From: Corynebacterium choanae
GTDB taxonomy: Bacteria > Actinomycetota > Actinomycetes > Mycobacteriales > Mycobacteriaceae
DNA length: 64,000 nt
Assembly: GCF_003813965.1 (NCBI RefSeq)
Contig: NZ_CP033896.1
Location: 868,001 to 932,000, forward strand
Direction of reading: 5' to 3'
The position numbers were made by a program, and so were the translations under genes. Below are positions 9,165 to 17,352 of the stretch, piece after piece; the stretch's first letter is position 1, and the number at the start of each line of letters is the position of its first letter. Under the pieces are notes generated by a model that did not search any database, was not told the origin of the DNA, and saw only the letters and a list, made by a program, of their open reading frames with translations.

Positions 9165-9642
9165 GAAAACCTCACACTGGAAACTGGAATACGGAGTAGT
9201 ACAACCGTCAAAGGCCTATCGTGATGCCGCCATCGAAGAATGCGGCCCTGTGGGTAACCTGCGCTCGAAGGGGTAGCCGCAGTTAGCGTGACCGTTGATT
9301 GTGGTTGCGGGGTTGTTGCTGGCCGCCAGGTGTCAACACTGCATCCTGGGTAAGCCTGCGGTGATTGACTGGTAGCGACAGCTGATGAGTATTACTGCTC
9401 CAATATGCTATCTGGCATGGCACCGAAGTGTTGCTATCGGCTGTATTTGGCGCAAGTTAGCCGGTGAATTTTTTGGCTGCTAGCAGCGCCTTAAGAAGGA
9501 AACGAGGGGGTGCGTTGTTCACACATCTTCTTCGATCGTGGATTTTTCGGTCGGTGGTCTGCTGGCTGTTCCGCGTGGTGTGGGCCGAGTATTTTCTGAT
9601 CATCACAGGCGAATGGTCGCTGTTGATCACATGGCACCATGC
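9165..9642. other. Intergenic region, no gene recognised
   Basis: About 480 bases between two minus-strand genes. Open frames on both strands have no recognisable product. It should hold the promoter of the 2H gene. Confidence 0.45.
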
Positions 9643-9688
9643 GGCAGGCCTGTGGCCGCCCTTGAAACAGGGCAACCACAGGCCTGCC
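9643..9688 (-). terminator. Strong hairpin terminator of the FMN reductase gene
   Basis: Perfect 13-base arms (GGCAGGCCTGTGG and its complement) continue, after a two-base internal loop, into GCCCT/AGGGC with a six-base loop. It lies 42 bases beyond the stop of the minus-strand reductase gene. Confidence 0.75.
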
Positions 9689-9729
9689 GGTTGCAGATCT
9701 TACCCGCGAGTTAGATCAAAGTATTGGGG

Positions 9730-10302
9730 CTATTTTGCTGCTTGTGCAGCGGCAACCAGCGCCCGAAGCTGGGCTGTGAGTGTTTGGCGCTGGCTGTCGC
9801 GTGGCGCAGGCTTATGGTCGGCGAAATCATCAGCGAAGGTGAGCAGCACATCTTCGCCGGTGTGCGCCATCCCGACCCGGTTGACCACATCATGCCAGTG
9901 CTTCAGTGCGGTGGAAGCACCGGTGGAACCGAAGCCAACAAAACTTACTGGCTTTTCCTGCCATTCCACATAGATGGAATCGAAAGCATTTTTCATGGTG
10001 CCCGGGATCGACGCATTATATTCCGGGGAGATAAAAACGAATCCGTCAAATGCTTTGACGGTTTCCGCCCAGCGGGCAACCTGCGGATCAGGATATTGGC
10101 CGTCGCGTGCCTTCGGTGGCAGTTCATCAGTCAGCGGTGGCACCGGGTGGTCTTGCAGATCCACAATGGCGAAAGTAGCCGACAGTGAATCCGTATCAAC
10201 AAGATCGCTTGCAACTTGGTGTACCCATTGGCCAATTGCCGGGGAGGTGCGCTTATCGCGGATGGATCCCACGAAAATACCAATATGTGGTGTTGTAGTC
10301 AT
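9730..10302 (-). CDS. NADPH-dependent FMN reductase family protein
   Basis: Flavodoxin-like flavoprotein of the FMN_red family, which transfers electrons from NAD(P)H to quinones, azo dyes or chromate in characterised members. Seen are the FMN phosphate loop GSIRDKRTSPAIG near the N-terminus and the family segment FISPEYNASIPGTMKNAFD in the middle. The start at ATG 10302 removes an implausible upstream extension and gives 190 residues, the usual length. The physiological substrate is not evident. It is divergent from galE, sharing the 160-base intergenic region at 10303-10461. Confidence 0.85.
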   Translation of the reverse strand: MTTTPHIGIFVGSIRDKRTSPAIGQWVHQVASDLVDTDSLSATFAIVDLQDHPVPPLTDELPPKARDGQYPDPQVARWAETVKAFDGFVFISPEYNASIPGTMKNAFDSIYVEWQEKPVSFVGFGSTGASTALKHWHDVVNRVGMAHTGEDVLLTFADDFADHKPAPRDSQRQTLTAQLRALVAAAQAAK

Positions 10303-10461
10303 AGCGCCACTGTAACGGAGACTTGCGCAATCTTCTCTATCTAGGGGTGCCGGGTAGCTATACTGGTCACGGTGTCCGCAGCGTGCTGGCACTGATTAAA
10401 GCAGGTGGTCGGGGTTGCGGTACCGACAGCACGAATAGAACTGATTGGTGGAATACACACT

Positions 10462-11475
10462 ATGAGCAAAGTACTCATCACTGGTGGCTGTGGGTTTATC
10501 GGCTCGACGATTGGTTCGGCGTTAACCGACGCGGGTCATTCGGTGGTGGTGCTCGACAATTTCTCTACCGGGCGGAAAGAATTTGCCTTGGATCGTCCCT
10601 GCTATGAGGGGGACATTGCGGATCCTGTGATACTTGATCAAATCTGTGCAGATCATCCTGATATTGATGTGGTGGTGCACTGTGCGGCTTCGATTGTGGT
10701 GCCGGAGTCCGTTGCAGATCCGATCGGTTACTACAACAACAATGTGCTTGGAACGCTGCGCCTGGTGGAACATTTGCTGCAGCATGGGATTACTCGGATG
10801 CTGTTTTCTTCATCGGCGTCGTTTTACGGCCCAGCCCCAGATGGGGAGGTTACAGAGACTTCCCCGATTGCGCCGAGTTCACCCTATGCCCGGACGAAAG
10901 CACATGTGGAAGCAATGCTTGCCGATGTCTGTCAGGGCACTGATTTCCGTCTTATTTCGCTGCGATATTTCAACCCCATCGGAGCGGATCCGCAGCTGCG
11001 AACCGGATTGGCGTTAGCCAACCCGTCGCATGCGTTGGGCATGCTGATTACCAAAGATCGGCTCGGGGAGCCGTTTACGGTGACTGGTACTGCTTGGCCG
11101 ACGCGGGATGGGTCCGGGGTGCGGGATTATGTGCATGTGTGGGATTTGGCGCAAGCCCATGTCAAAGCAGTGGAACAGTTTGACACTGTCGTCACCGGCC
11201 CAGATGGTGCTGCCCGGTCGCGGGCAATCAATTTGGGGACAGGGGCTGGCACAACAGTGTTTGAACTCGTTGATGCGTATCGATCGGTGACCGGATCTGC
11301 GATTGCGGTTCAGTCCGGTCCAGCCCGGCCAGGTGATGTGGCTGGTGCTTATGCCTCAACACAGCGGGCAGCTGCGGAGCTTGGTTGGCGTGCTCAGCAT
11401 TCGATTGAAGATGGTATTCGAGATACGTTGGCTTGGTTTGCGCATCGTGGCAGGGTGTTGCCGGAATTCGCCTAG
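10462..11475 (+). CDS. galE: UDP-glucose 4-epimerase
   Basis: Short-chain dehydrogenase/reductase-fold enzyme that interconverts UDP-glucose and UDP-galactose, supplying galactose for the arabinogalactan wall. The NAD-binding TGGCGFIGS loop is at residues 7-15, the catalytic Ser near 116 (SSSASFYGP) and the Tyr142-x3-Lys146 pair in SPYARTK, where family members usually have YGRSK. The C-terminal sugar-binding half includes YVHVWDLAQAHV. Length of 337 residues is typical. The ATG at 10462 is preceded by GGTGGA at about 10 bases. Related NDP-sugar epimerases cannot be excluded from sequence alone. Confidence 0.88.
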   Translation: MSKVLITGGCGFIGSTIGSALTDAGHSVVVLDNFSTGRKEFALDRPCYEGDIADPVILDQICADHPDIDVVVHCAASIVVPESVADPIGYYNNNVLGTLRLVEHLLQHGITRMLFSSSASFYGPAPDGEVTETSPIAPSSPYARTKAHVEAMLADVCQGTDFRLISLRYFNPIGADPQLRTGLALANPSHALGMLITKDRLGEPFTVTGTAWPTRDGSGVRDYVHVWDLAQAHVKAVEQFDTVVTGPDGAARSRAINLGTGAGTTVFELVDAYRSVTGSAIAVQSGPARPGDVAGAYASTQRAAAELGWRAQHSIEDGIRDTLAWFAHRGRVLPEFA

Positions 11476-11630
11476 TGTGGCTGGCTGCCGGCGAGGTGGT
11501 TGTTTTTCGTGGTTGCATTAGGTGTTGTTGACGGTGTTTTCCGACAACGGCTCGCTGCAGCTATTGCCTGTCAGGGTTGCTTTGCCAAGCTGATAGGGGC
11601 TGTGCTTGCTGCTTGCTAGGATTGGTGACC

Positions 11631-12047
11631 ATGGATACACCGGCTGTGCGCGATGGGGCGCTCTTACTGTTTCGCGCCATCCTTGGGGTGGTGTTTTGCG
11701 CCCATGGTTTTGAAAAACTGTTTATTGTCGGTCCTGCTGCGACGACGCAATATTTTCAAGGGTTAGGCATTCCTCAGCCGGGTCTGATTGCTTGGTGTAC
11801 TGGGGCGGTTGAACTGCTCGGTGGGGCGCTGCTGGTGATTGGGCTGCTGTCGACAGTGGTGGCCGGTTTGTTGTGTGTCATTGTGTTGGGGGCGTTATGG
11901 TTCCAACATGCTGAGCACGGGTTTTTTATTGCCAGCGGCGGGTTTGAATATGTGCTGGTGCTAGCAGCCGGGCTGATCATGATTGTGGTGTTTGGCCCTG
12001 GCCGTGTTTCCGTAGACGGATTGGTGTATTCCCGTGATCGACTGTGA
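11631..12047 (+). CDS. DoxX-family membrane protein
   Basis: A 138-residue protein with four hydrophobic segments and the DoxX-like start LLFRAILGVVFCAHGFEKLF, followed by GAVELLGGALLVIGL. The family is linked to redox or quinone functions in other bacteria, but no activity can be assigned here. A TAGGAT hexamer ends 8 bases before the ATG, so it may be read from a leaderless message; AGGA within it could also act as a weak ribosome binding site. It overlaps the next gene by 14 bases, suggesting translational coupling. Confidence 0.75.
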   Translation: MDTPAVRDGALLLFRAILGVVFCAHGFEKLFIVGPAATTQYFQGLGIPQPGLIAWCTGAVELLGGALLVIGLLSTVVAGLLCVIVLGALWFQHAEHGFFIASGGFEYVLVLAAGLIMIVVFGPGRVSVDGLVYSRDRL

Positions 12048-12837
12048 TGCGGTGCAGGTTGCACTGTCGGCGCGGTTGGATGGGGAACCCTACCAGCCGC
12101 ATGATGATGTGCTTGACGCGCACGTCTCCGGGTGTGCGGCTTGTCGTGAATTCCTTGATCAGGCAGCTCATTTTAAACGACTGTTGGCGTTGCAACAGTG
12201 GCAGCAACACCACACTGATCAATCCCCTGCGCGGGCCGGGGAAACGCTTGGAGCCGGTGCCGGTGAGCAGGCAGCGTTTTCCCCGATCACCCCGGCCGCA
12301 ATGTATCCTGCCCCGGATTTGTCGCAGGCAATTTTAGCTGGGGTGGATGAGGTTGCCCGCGCCAGAGCTTCCCGGGCCACGCTGTGGCTGGCCTTGGGGC
12401 GTATAGGGCTGCTGATCATTGGCTGTATTTGTGTGACTTGGGCGGTGCTGATCCTTGGGTCGACGGTGCACACTGTGGAGGGGATTGAGGTGGTCGATCC
12501 TGCCCGAGTTGACGCCACTACCCGCGGGCAATTAGCAGCCTCCTTGTTGGTGGATGCGGCAGCGGTGCGACTAGCGATGGCATGTGGCTGCTGGTTTACC
12601 GCCTGGCGGCCGTCGTTAGCATTCGGGGTGCTTACTGTGGTTGCCCCGTTGACCGCGTTTAGTTTTGGGTTCACTACCCGGGATGTGGTGTTAGGGTTTG
12701 CCGGTTCGCAGGATGTTGCTGGGTTGTTGCTGCTGCTGTGTACCACCATTCTGTTGGGACTAGTGGGCATGTATGCCAATAGTGGGCATGGGGTGTGGCG
12801 CCGCTGGTGGCGGGCAGCAAATGCCCAACCTGAATAA
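12034..12837 (+). CDS. Zinc-finger (zf-HC2) membrane protein, anti-sigma-factor-like
   Basis: The N-terminus holds a putative zinc-binding anti-sigma motif, HVSGCAACREFL (H-x3-C-x2-C), in a sequence beginning CDAVQVALSARLDGE that resembles a mycobacterial membrane protein group. The C-terminal half has several hydrophobic segments, so the finger would be cytoplasmic and the rest in the membrane. The GTG start at 12034 lies inside the end of the DoxX gene. No sigma factor gene is adjacent; whether it controls one is inference. 267 residues. Confidence 0.7.
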   Translation: MIDCDAVQVALSARLDGEPYQPHDDVLDAHVSGCAACREFLDQAAHFKRLLALQQWQQHHTDQSPARAGETLGAGAGEQAAFSPITPAAMYPAPDLSQAILAGVDEVARARASRATLWLALGRIGLLIIGCICVTWAVLILGSTVHTVEGIEVVDPARVDATTRGQLAASLLVDAAAVRLAMACGCWFTAWRPSLAFGVLTVVAPLTAFSFGFTTRDVVLGFAGSQDVAGLLLLLCTTILLGLVGMYANSGHGVWRRWWRAANAQPE

Positions 12838-13186
12838 GTGCCGAGCCGGGGAAGTGGCTTGGTTTGCGCCGCTTTAGCTTTGCTTTTTTCTTGCAAAAGA
12901 AAACGCCCGTTTGGGGGTTGGTTTGTGGCGTATTGACCGTTGCCAGGAAACTGTTGCCAAGGTGAATGCTGCCTGGCGGTACTATCGAAGCTGTGTGAAA
13001 GCACGTGGCTGCTTTTGCTGCTTGCTGCCGGCACGTGGCTGGAAGCTAACAGGTTGTTTGCGGCAGGCAGGATAGGTCACATCGGCCAGGAAGATCAACA
13101 GCAAAAGATGCTGTTTCGCCCTTTTAGTGCTGGCCGGTGCTGCGGTGACACTACACAACAATGAAAGCTGGTGGCTGAGAAAAACT
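12838..13186. other. Intergenic region before the GH13 gene
   Basis: No gene seen. Just after the upstream stop there is an A/T-rich hairpin with TTTTCTT and AAGAAAA arms (about 12885-12903), which may end transcription of the DoxX/zinc-finger pair. Confidence 0.4.
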
Positions 13187-14443
13187 ATGAGTGACGTGGG
13201 ACGCACACCAATTGCCTGGCAGGTGTATCCGCTGGGATTTACCGGAGCCCCGGTGCGGCCAAACGGTCCGGAGGAACGTCAATGTGTTCACCGGCTTGGC
13301 CACCTGAATGAGTGGCTTGACTATGTCGTCGAGATGGGCTGCAACATGCTGATTTTGGGTCCTATCTTTAGCGCCGATACCCACGGCTATGACACCCTGG
13401 ATTTCTTTGCAATCGATCCGCGCCTAGGCGATGAGCAAGATTTCGACGCGTTGGCGCAAGGCTGTTCCGAGCGCGGTATTCAGCTGGTGCTTGACGGGGT
13501 GTTTAACCATGTGGCGGCCAGTCATGAGCTGGTACAAACCGCGTTAGCACACGGGCAGAACTCGTCGGAAAGTGAGCTTTTTCGTATCGATTTTGCCGCG
13601 GATCCTCCCCGCCCGGCGGTGTTTGAAGGCCATGAATCATTGGTGAGTTTCAACCACGACAGTGCCGCGGTTGCTGATCTGGTGGTGGAGGTGATGTGCT
13701 ATTGGGCGGCGAAAGGTGTGGCCGGCTGGCGCCTCGACGCGGTGTATGCCATCGATCCGGATTTTTGGCCGGGCGTGTTGGAACGGGTGCGGGATCAGTA
13801 TCCGGATGTGTTCATCTTCGGGGAGATGATTCACGGTGACTATGTTGACTATGTGCAGCGTTCCACCATTGACAGTGTCACCCAATATGAACTGTGGAAA
13901 GCCTGCTGGTCGGCGTTGCGGGATGAAAACTTCTTCGAGCTGCAGTGGACGTTGCAGCGGCATAATGCGCTGCTGGAGACCTTTGTGCCCATCACCTTTG
14001 TGGGCAACCATGACACGTCCCGAATCGCCAGCCAGGTAGGTGATAGTAAAGCGGTGCTAGCGGCCACCCTGCTGTTTACGCTGCCTGGTCATCCGGTGGT
14101 GTATTACGGCGATGAACTGGGTTGGCATGCGCACAAGGAAGAAAAGCTGGGCGGCGACGATGCTGTGCGGCCAATGTTTCCGGCGAATCCGGCACAGATC
14201 GAAGAACACAACCAGTGGATGTTGTCGTTGTATCGGGAGCTTATTGCGTTGCGCCGGAATTTTCCGCAGGTCACCAACGGGCGAGTGTATGACGACGAGG
14301 TGAGCAATACCCGCCTGGTGTATCACGTGGACGATGCGCACGGGCAGCGGGTGTTCGATGTGGAACTTGATGTCACTGAGCGTCCCACCGCCCGGGTGTG
14401 GGTGGACGGTGAACAGCGTTTTTCCTGGGAAGCTGCCTGCTGA
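13187..14443 (+). CDS. Glycoside hydrolase family 13 (alpha-amylase family) enzyme
   Basis: Alpha-glucan active TIM-barrel enzyme. The catalytic triad is visible: nucleophile Asp184 in GWRLDAVYAI, acid/base Glu213 in FGEMIHG and transition-state Asp276 in VGNHDTSRI. The conserved DGVFNHVAASH segment is also present. There is no signal peptide, so it acts in the cytoplasm, probably on glycogen- or maltodextrin-derived glucans. At 418 residues it is compact, with only a short C-terminal beta domain. The exact specificity (maltogenic, trehalose-related, glucosidase) cannot be read. ATG 13187 has only a weak ribosome binding site; an upstream extension of 20 residues is open but unconvincing. Confidence 0.82.
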   Translation: MSDVGRTPIAWQVYPLGFTGAPVRPNGPEERQCVHRLGHLNEWLDYVVEMGCNMLILGPIFSADTHGYDTLDFFAIDPRLGDEQDFDALAQGCSERGIQLVLDGVFNHVAASHELVQTALAHGQNSSESELFRIDFAADPPRPAVFEGHESLVSFNHDSAAVADLVVEVMCYWAAKGVAGWRLDAVYAIDPDFWPGVLERVRDQYPDVFIFGEMIHGDYVDYVQRSTIDSVTQYELWKACWSALRDENFFELQWTLQRHNALLETFVPITFVGNHDTSRIASQVGDSKAVLAATLLFTLPGHPVVYYGDELGWHAHKEEKLGGDDAVRPMFPANPAQIEEHNQWMLSLYRELIALRRNFPQVTNGRVYDDEVSNTRLVYHVDDAHGQRVFDVELDVTERPTARVWVDGEQRFSWEAAC

Positions 14444-14482
14444 TCGCGTCCACATTGGTGTTATCGACCACGTTGTTGCCCC

Positions 14483-14526
14483 GGTGATGGCTGTACCTGT
14501 CAGGGGGTGGGGGTGCGGCCATCACC
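14483..14526. terminator. Hairpin between convergent GH13 and pmt genes
   Basis: Nine-base perfect arms GGTGATGGC/GCCATCACC with a 26-base G-rich loop, placed between the two stops. No T run. Confidence 0.45.
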
Positions 14527-14592
14527 AGGCCGGTCGTTTGTGGCAGCGTTCTTGCCGATGATTGCCCGGGGTGGGGCTCGCTGCTGCGGCGG

Positions 14593-16224
14593 CTAGCGCC
14601 AGGTTGGCAGGAACATCAGCACGTCGAAGAGCTCATCGGGGATGAGGATTGCGTAGAAGATCGGCACATAGACGATAAAACACCATATGACGAGGGCAAG
14701 ATAGCTGGCGGCAAGGAGTTTGCCGACGGATTTACCGCGAATCTGGTAGGTGTCCCAGCTGGCGACCCGGGTGGTGACTTGGGCGAGCAGCATAATAGTA
14801 AACAGCACCATCGGTCCGGCATAGAAGAAATACATTTGCCGGTCGTAGACCATCACCCAGGGCAGAAATGATGCTGCCCAGCCCACAAGCGGGAGAACCA
14901 GTTGGGTGTCGTGGCGGCGCCACAGCAGGTAGCAGGCAATGAGCACCACAGGAACTGTCATCCACCAGATGCCGGGGGTGCCGAAGAGATAGATCATTTT
15001 ACGGCAGGTGCCTTGTGCACAGTCGATATCGGTATCGGAGTAGTAGAGCACGGGGCGGGCGGCGACGAGCCAGGAAAATGGTTTCGAATCCCACGGGTGG
15101 TGATGCCCAGAGGAGCTGGTGATGGAACTGTGGAAACTTAAAACTTGCCGGTGGTAGTCAAGAAACGAGGCCACCGGTTCGGGCAGCCACCGCAGCACGC
15201 TGGTGTCGTCGATGGCGCCGGCATTGATTTGATGCCGATAGACGGTGGTTTCGCCGGCAAACCAGGCGCGAAATGACCACAGATAGACCAGGACGGGCAC
15301 GATCACCAGGCTGATAAATGATTTCCAGGAATCTTTCACCAAGGTGGTGACTACTGGGCGGGGTTCCCCAGCCTGGAAGCGGAGCACCATATCGGCGGCA
15401 ACAATGTAGATGCCGAAAAAGGCCATATAGTACAGCCCCGACCATTTCACGCTGAGTGCACAGCCCAGGGCGATACCGCAGGCAAACCGCCACCAGCGCC
15501 ACCCAAAATTCGGTCCGAGCTGCCCGGCCGGTACCATCGGCAACCCGGTTATCGTGCCGCCGGTGCCGGTAGGGTCGGCGGCGGTGACTGGGGTGTGGAG
15601 GATGGTCTGGTAGCGGTCGGTGACCGCCTGCCGGTCGCGCAGGAGACAATAGGTGGCCACGATCACTGCGGTGACAAGGAAAATATCGAGCAGTGCAAAC
15701 CGGGATTCGATGAGCAGCACCCCGTCGCAGCAGGCCAGAACACCGGTGATGATGCCGGCGAGGCGTTGCCCGGTGAGTCGGCGCACGAGCAGCATCAGCA
15801 GCGCCACCGTGATAATGCCGGCGATAGCCCCACTGATTCGCCAGCCGAATGCGGTGTAGCCGAAGAGTGCCTGCCCGATCGCCATGAGCTGTTTCGACAA
15901 TGGTGGATGCACCACCAGTCCAAACCCGGGATTGAGTTCCACCCCGCCGGTGAGGAAATCCTGCGCGGAGGTCACCATATTCCAGGCCTGTGGCACATAG
16001 TGTTTCTCGTCGAAAATTGGGGTGCCATAGTCGGTGACGCGCCCTAACGCGACAAGCCGGGTAAACGACACTATCGCCAGGATCAGCACATAGGCGAGCG
16101 TTTCCCGCCGATTGGCGGTGACCGGCGGCAGGGTGCGGCGTGGTTTCGCTAACGCTGTCGCGATGCTACGGGCAAGGGGTGCCGGTGCATTATCGGGGGC
16201 GGGGGCAGTGGTGTGGCTGGTCAC
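14593..16224 (-). CDS. pmt: Dolichyl-phosphate-mannose-type protein O-mannosyltransferase
   Basis: Integral membrane enzyme that moves mannose from polyprenyl-phosphate mannose to Ser/Thr of exported proteins. Seen are about ten membrane helices and the family's first-loop Asp-Glu pair (Asp72-Glu73 in PIFDEKHY), followed by HPPLSKQLMA. The C-terminal segment DRQMYFFYAGPMV is typical of the bacterial enzymes. GTG 16224 is preferred: TAGAAT lies 7 bases upstream on this strand and no ribosome binding site is present, so the message is probably leaderless. GTG 16251 is an alternative. It is divergent from rsmI with only 35 bases between the starts. Confidence 0.9.
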   Translation of the reverse strand: MTSHTTAPAPDNAPAPLARSIATALAKPRRTLPPVTANRRETLAYVLILAIVSFTRLVALGRVTDYGTPIFDEKHYVPQAWNMVTSAQDFLTGGVELNPGFGLVVHPPLSKQLMAIGQALFGYTAFGWRISGAIAGIITVALLMLLVRRLTGQRLAGIITGVLACCDGVLLIESRFALLDIFLVTAVIVATYCLLRDRQAVTDRYQTILHTPVTAADPTGTGGTITGLPMVPAGQLGPNFGWRWWRFACGIALGCALSVKWSGLYYMAFFGIYIVAADMVLRFQAGEPRPVVTTLVKDSWKSFISLVIVPVLVYLWSFRAWFAGETTVYRHQINAGAIDDTSVLRWLPEPVASFLDYHRQVLSFHSSITSSSGHHHPWDSKPFSWLVAARPVLYYSDTDIDCAQGTCRKMIYLFGTPGIWWMTVPVVLIACYLLWRRHDTQLVLPLVGWAASFLPWVMVYDRQMYFFYAGPMVLFTIMLLAQVTTRVASWDTYQIRGKSVGKLLAASYLALVIWCFIVYVPIFYAILIPDELFDVLMFLPTWR

Positions 16225-16259
16225 AAACGAACATTCTAGGGTGTGCCACACTAAAGAGT

Positions 16260-17180
16260 ATGAACACCACCACCGATGCTGCTGTTTGCCCCGCCAATCC
16301 GATCTTCACCCCGTCGGCTCTTGCCGCGGTAGCGCTGCCCGCCACCGGGGTGGCGGTTGTGGGTACACCGCTTGGCAATAAATATGATGTCACCCTGCGA
16401 CAGGCGGCAGTACTTGGCCGTGCCCAAGTCATTGCCGCGGAAGACACGCGCCGGGTGCGGTCGTTGGCCGCGGCGATCGGGGTGAGCATTACCGGGACGG
16501 TGATCTCGAATTTTGACCACAATGAAGATCAGCGTAAAGCGCAACTGTTAGCGTTGGCGCGCACAAACCTTGTTGCAGTAGTCACCGATGCCGGGATGCC
16601 GGTGGTTGCCGACCCTGGGTACACGTTGGTGGCTGCCGCCCACGATGCTGGGATTCCGGTTACAGTGATCCCCGGTCCCTCCGCGGTCACCACTGCATTA
16701 GCCGGGGCGGGTCTTCCCGCCGGGGGGTTTCGTTTCGTCGGGTTTGCACCCCGCAAACCCGCGGCCCGCACCGCCCTGTTTCAGAGTCATATCGGTGCCG
16801 GTGATGCGTTGGTGGTGTTTGAATCACCCCATCGGATCGCCGCTACCCTCGCAGTAGCCCGGGAAGTATTCGGCGACCAGCAGCCGGCGGCAGTGTGCCG
16901 GGAGCTGACGAAAACCTATGAAGAATATCGACGCGGCAGTCTCGCAGAGCTGTGCCAGTGGGCTGCCGCCGGGGTGAAAGGGGAAATCACCCTGATTATC
17001 GGCCCTGCTGCAGCAGTTGATGAGGAAGATCCGGCAAGCCTGGTGGCGCAAGCTGAGTCGCTTGTCGCGGAAGGAATGAAACTCAAAGCCGCCTGCCGAC
17101 AAGTGACCGAGGGCACAACTGTGTCAAAAAATGATTTGTATGACGCTGTGCTCGCAGCCCGTAATGAAATCGTTACATAA
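16260..17180 (+). CDS. rsmI: 16S rRNA (cytidine(1402)-2'-O)-methyltransferase
   Basis: Tetrapyrrole-methylase-fold enzyme that 2'-O-methylates C1402 of 16S rRNA using S-adenosylmethionine. Diagnostic stretches are VVGTPLGNKYDVTLRQ, AAEDTRRVRSL, DAGMPVVADPGY, IPGPSAVTTAL and the FESPHRI motif. The start ATG 16260 gives 306 residues; a longer upstream frame overlaps the pmt promoter and is rejected. The first 25 residues are a nonconserved extension before the core. Divergent from pmt. Confidence 0.92.
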   Translation: MNTTTDAAVCPANPIFTPSALAAVALPATGVAVVGTPLGNKYDVTLRQAAVLGRAQVIAAEDTRRVRSLAAAIGVSITGTVISNFDHNEDQRKAQLLALARTNLVAVVTDAGMPVVADPGYTLVAAAHDAGIPVTVIPGPSAVTTALAGAGLPAGGFRFVGFAPRKPAARTALFQSHIGAGDALVVFESPHRIAATLAVAREVFGDQQPAAVCRELTKTYEEYRRGSLAELCQWAAAGVKGEITLIIGPAAAVDEEDPASLVAQAESLVAEGMKLKAACRQVTEGTTVSKNDLYDAVLAARNEIVT

Positions 17181-17264
17181 CTGTGATCGGTAGGGGAGGC
17201 GGACATGCCGCGGCTTACGGTGTTGCCTGCTGAAACTTCCCGCAGCGCACAGCCTTACACCTTC

Positions 17265-17313
17265 GTTACCTGACGGGGGTTCACAGGGGGTAGCGTGTCA
17301 AACCGGTTACCTG
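17265..17313. promoter_or_regulatory. Direct repeats GTTACCTG upstream of betP
   Basis: GTTACCTG occurs at 17265-17272 and 17306-17313, 41 bases apart and 40-90 bases before the betP start. betP of C. glutamicum is under MtrAB control and MtrA sites contain GTAAC repeats, the complement of GTTAC, so this is a candidate. The motif match is loose. Confidence 0.3.
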
Positions 17314-17352
17314 CTAGTTGCACTTAGCCATCATTGTTGCCACGTTGGAACT

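Noticed and set aside
12219..13034. 271-codon minus-strand frame antisense to the zinc-finger protein
   Set aside because: Ser/Thr/Pro/Ala-biased shadow product; the plus-strand frame has the zinc finger and membrane helices.
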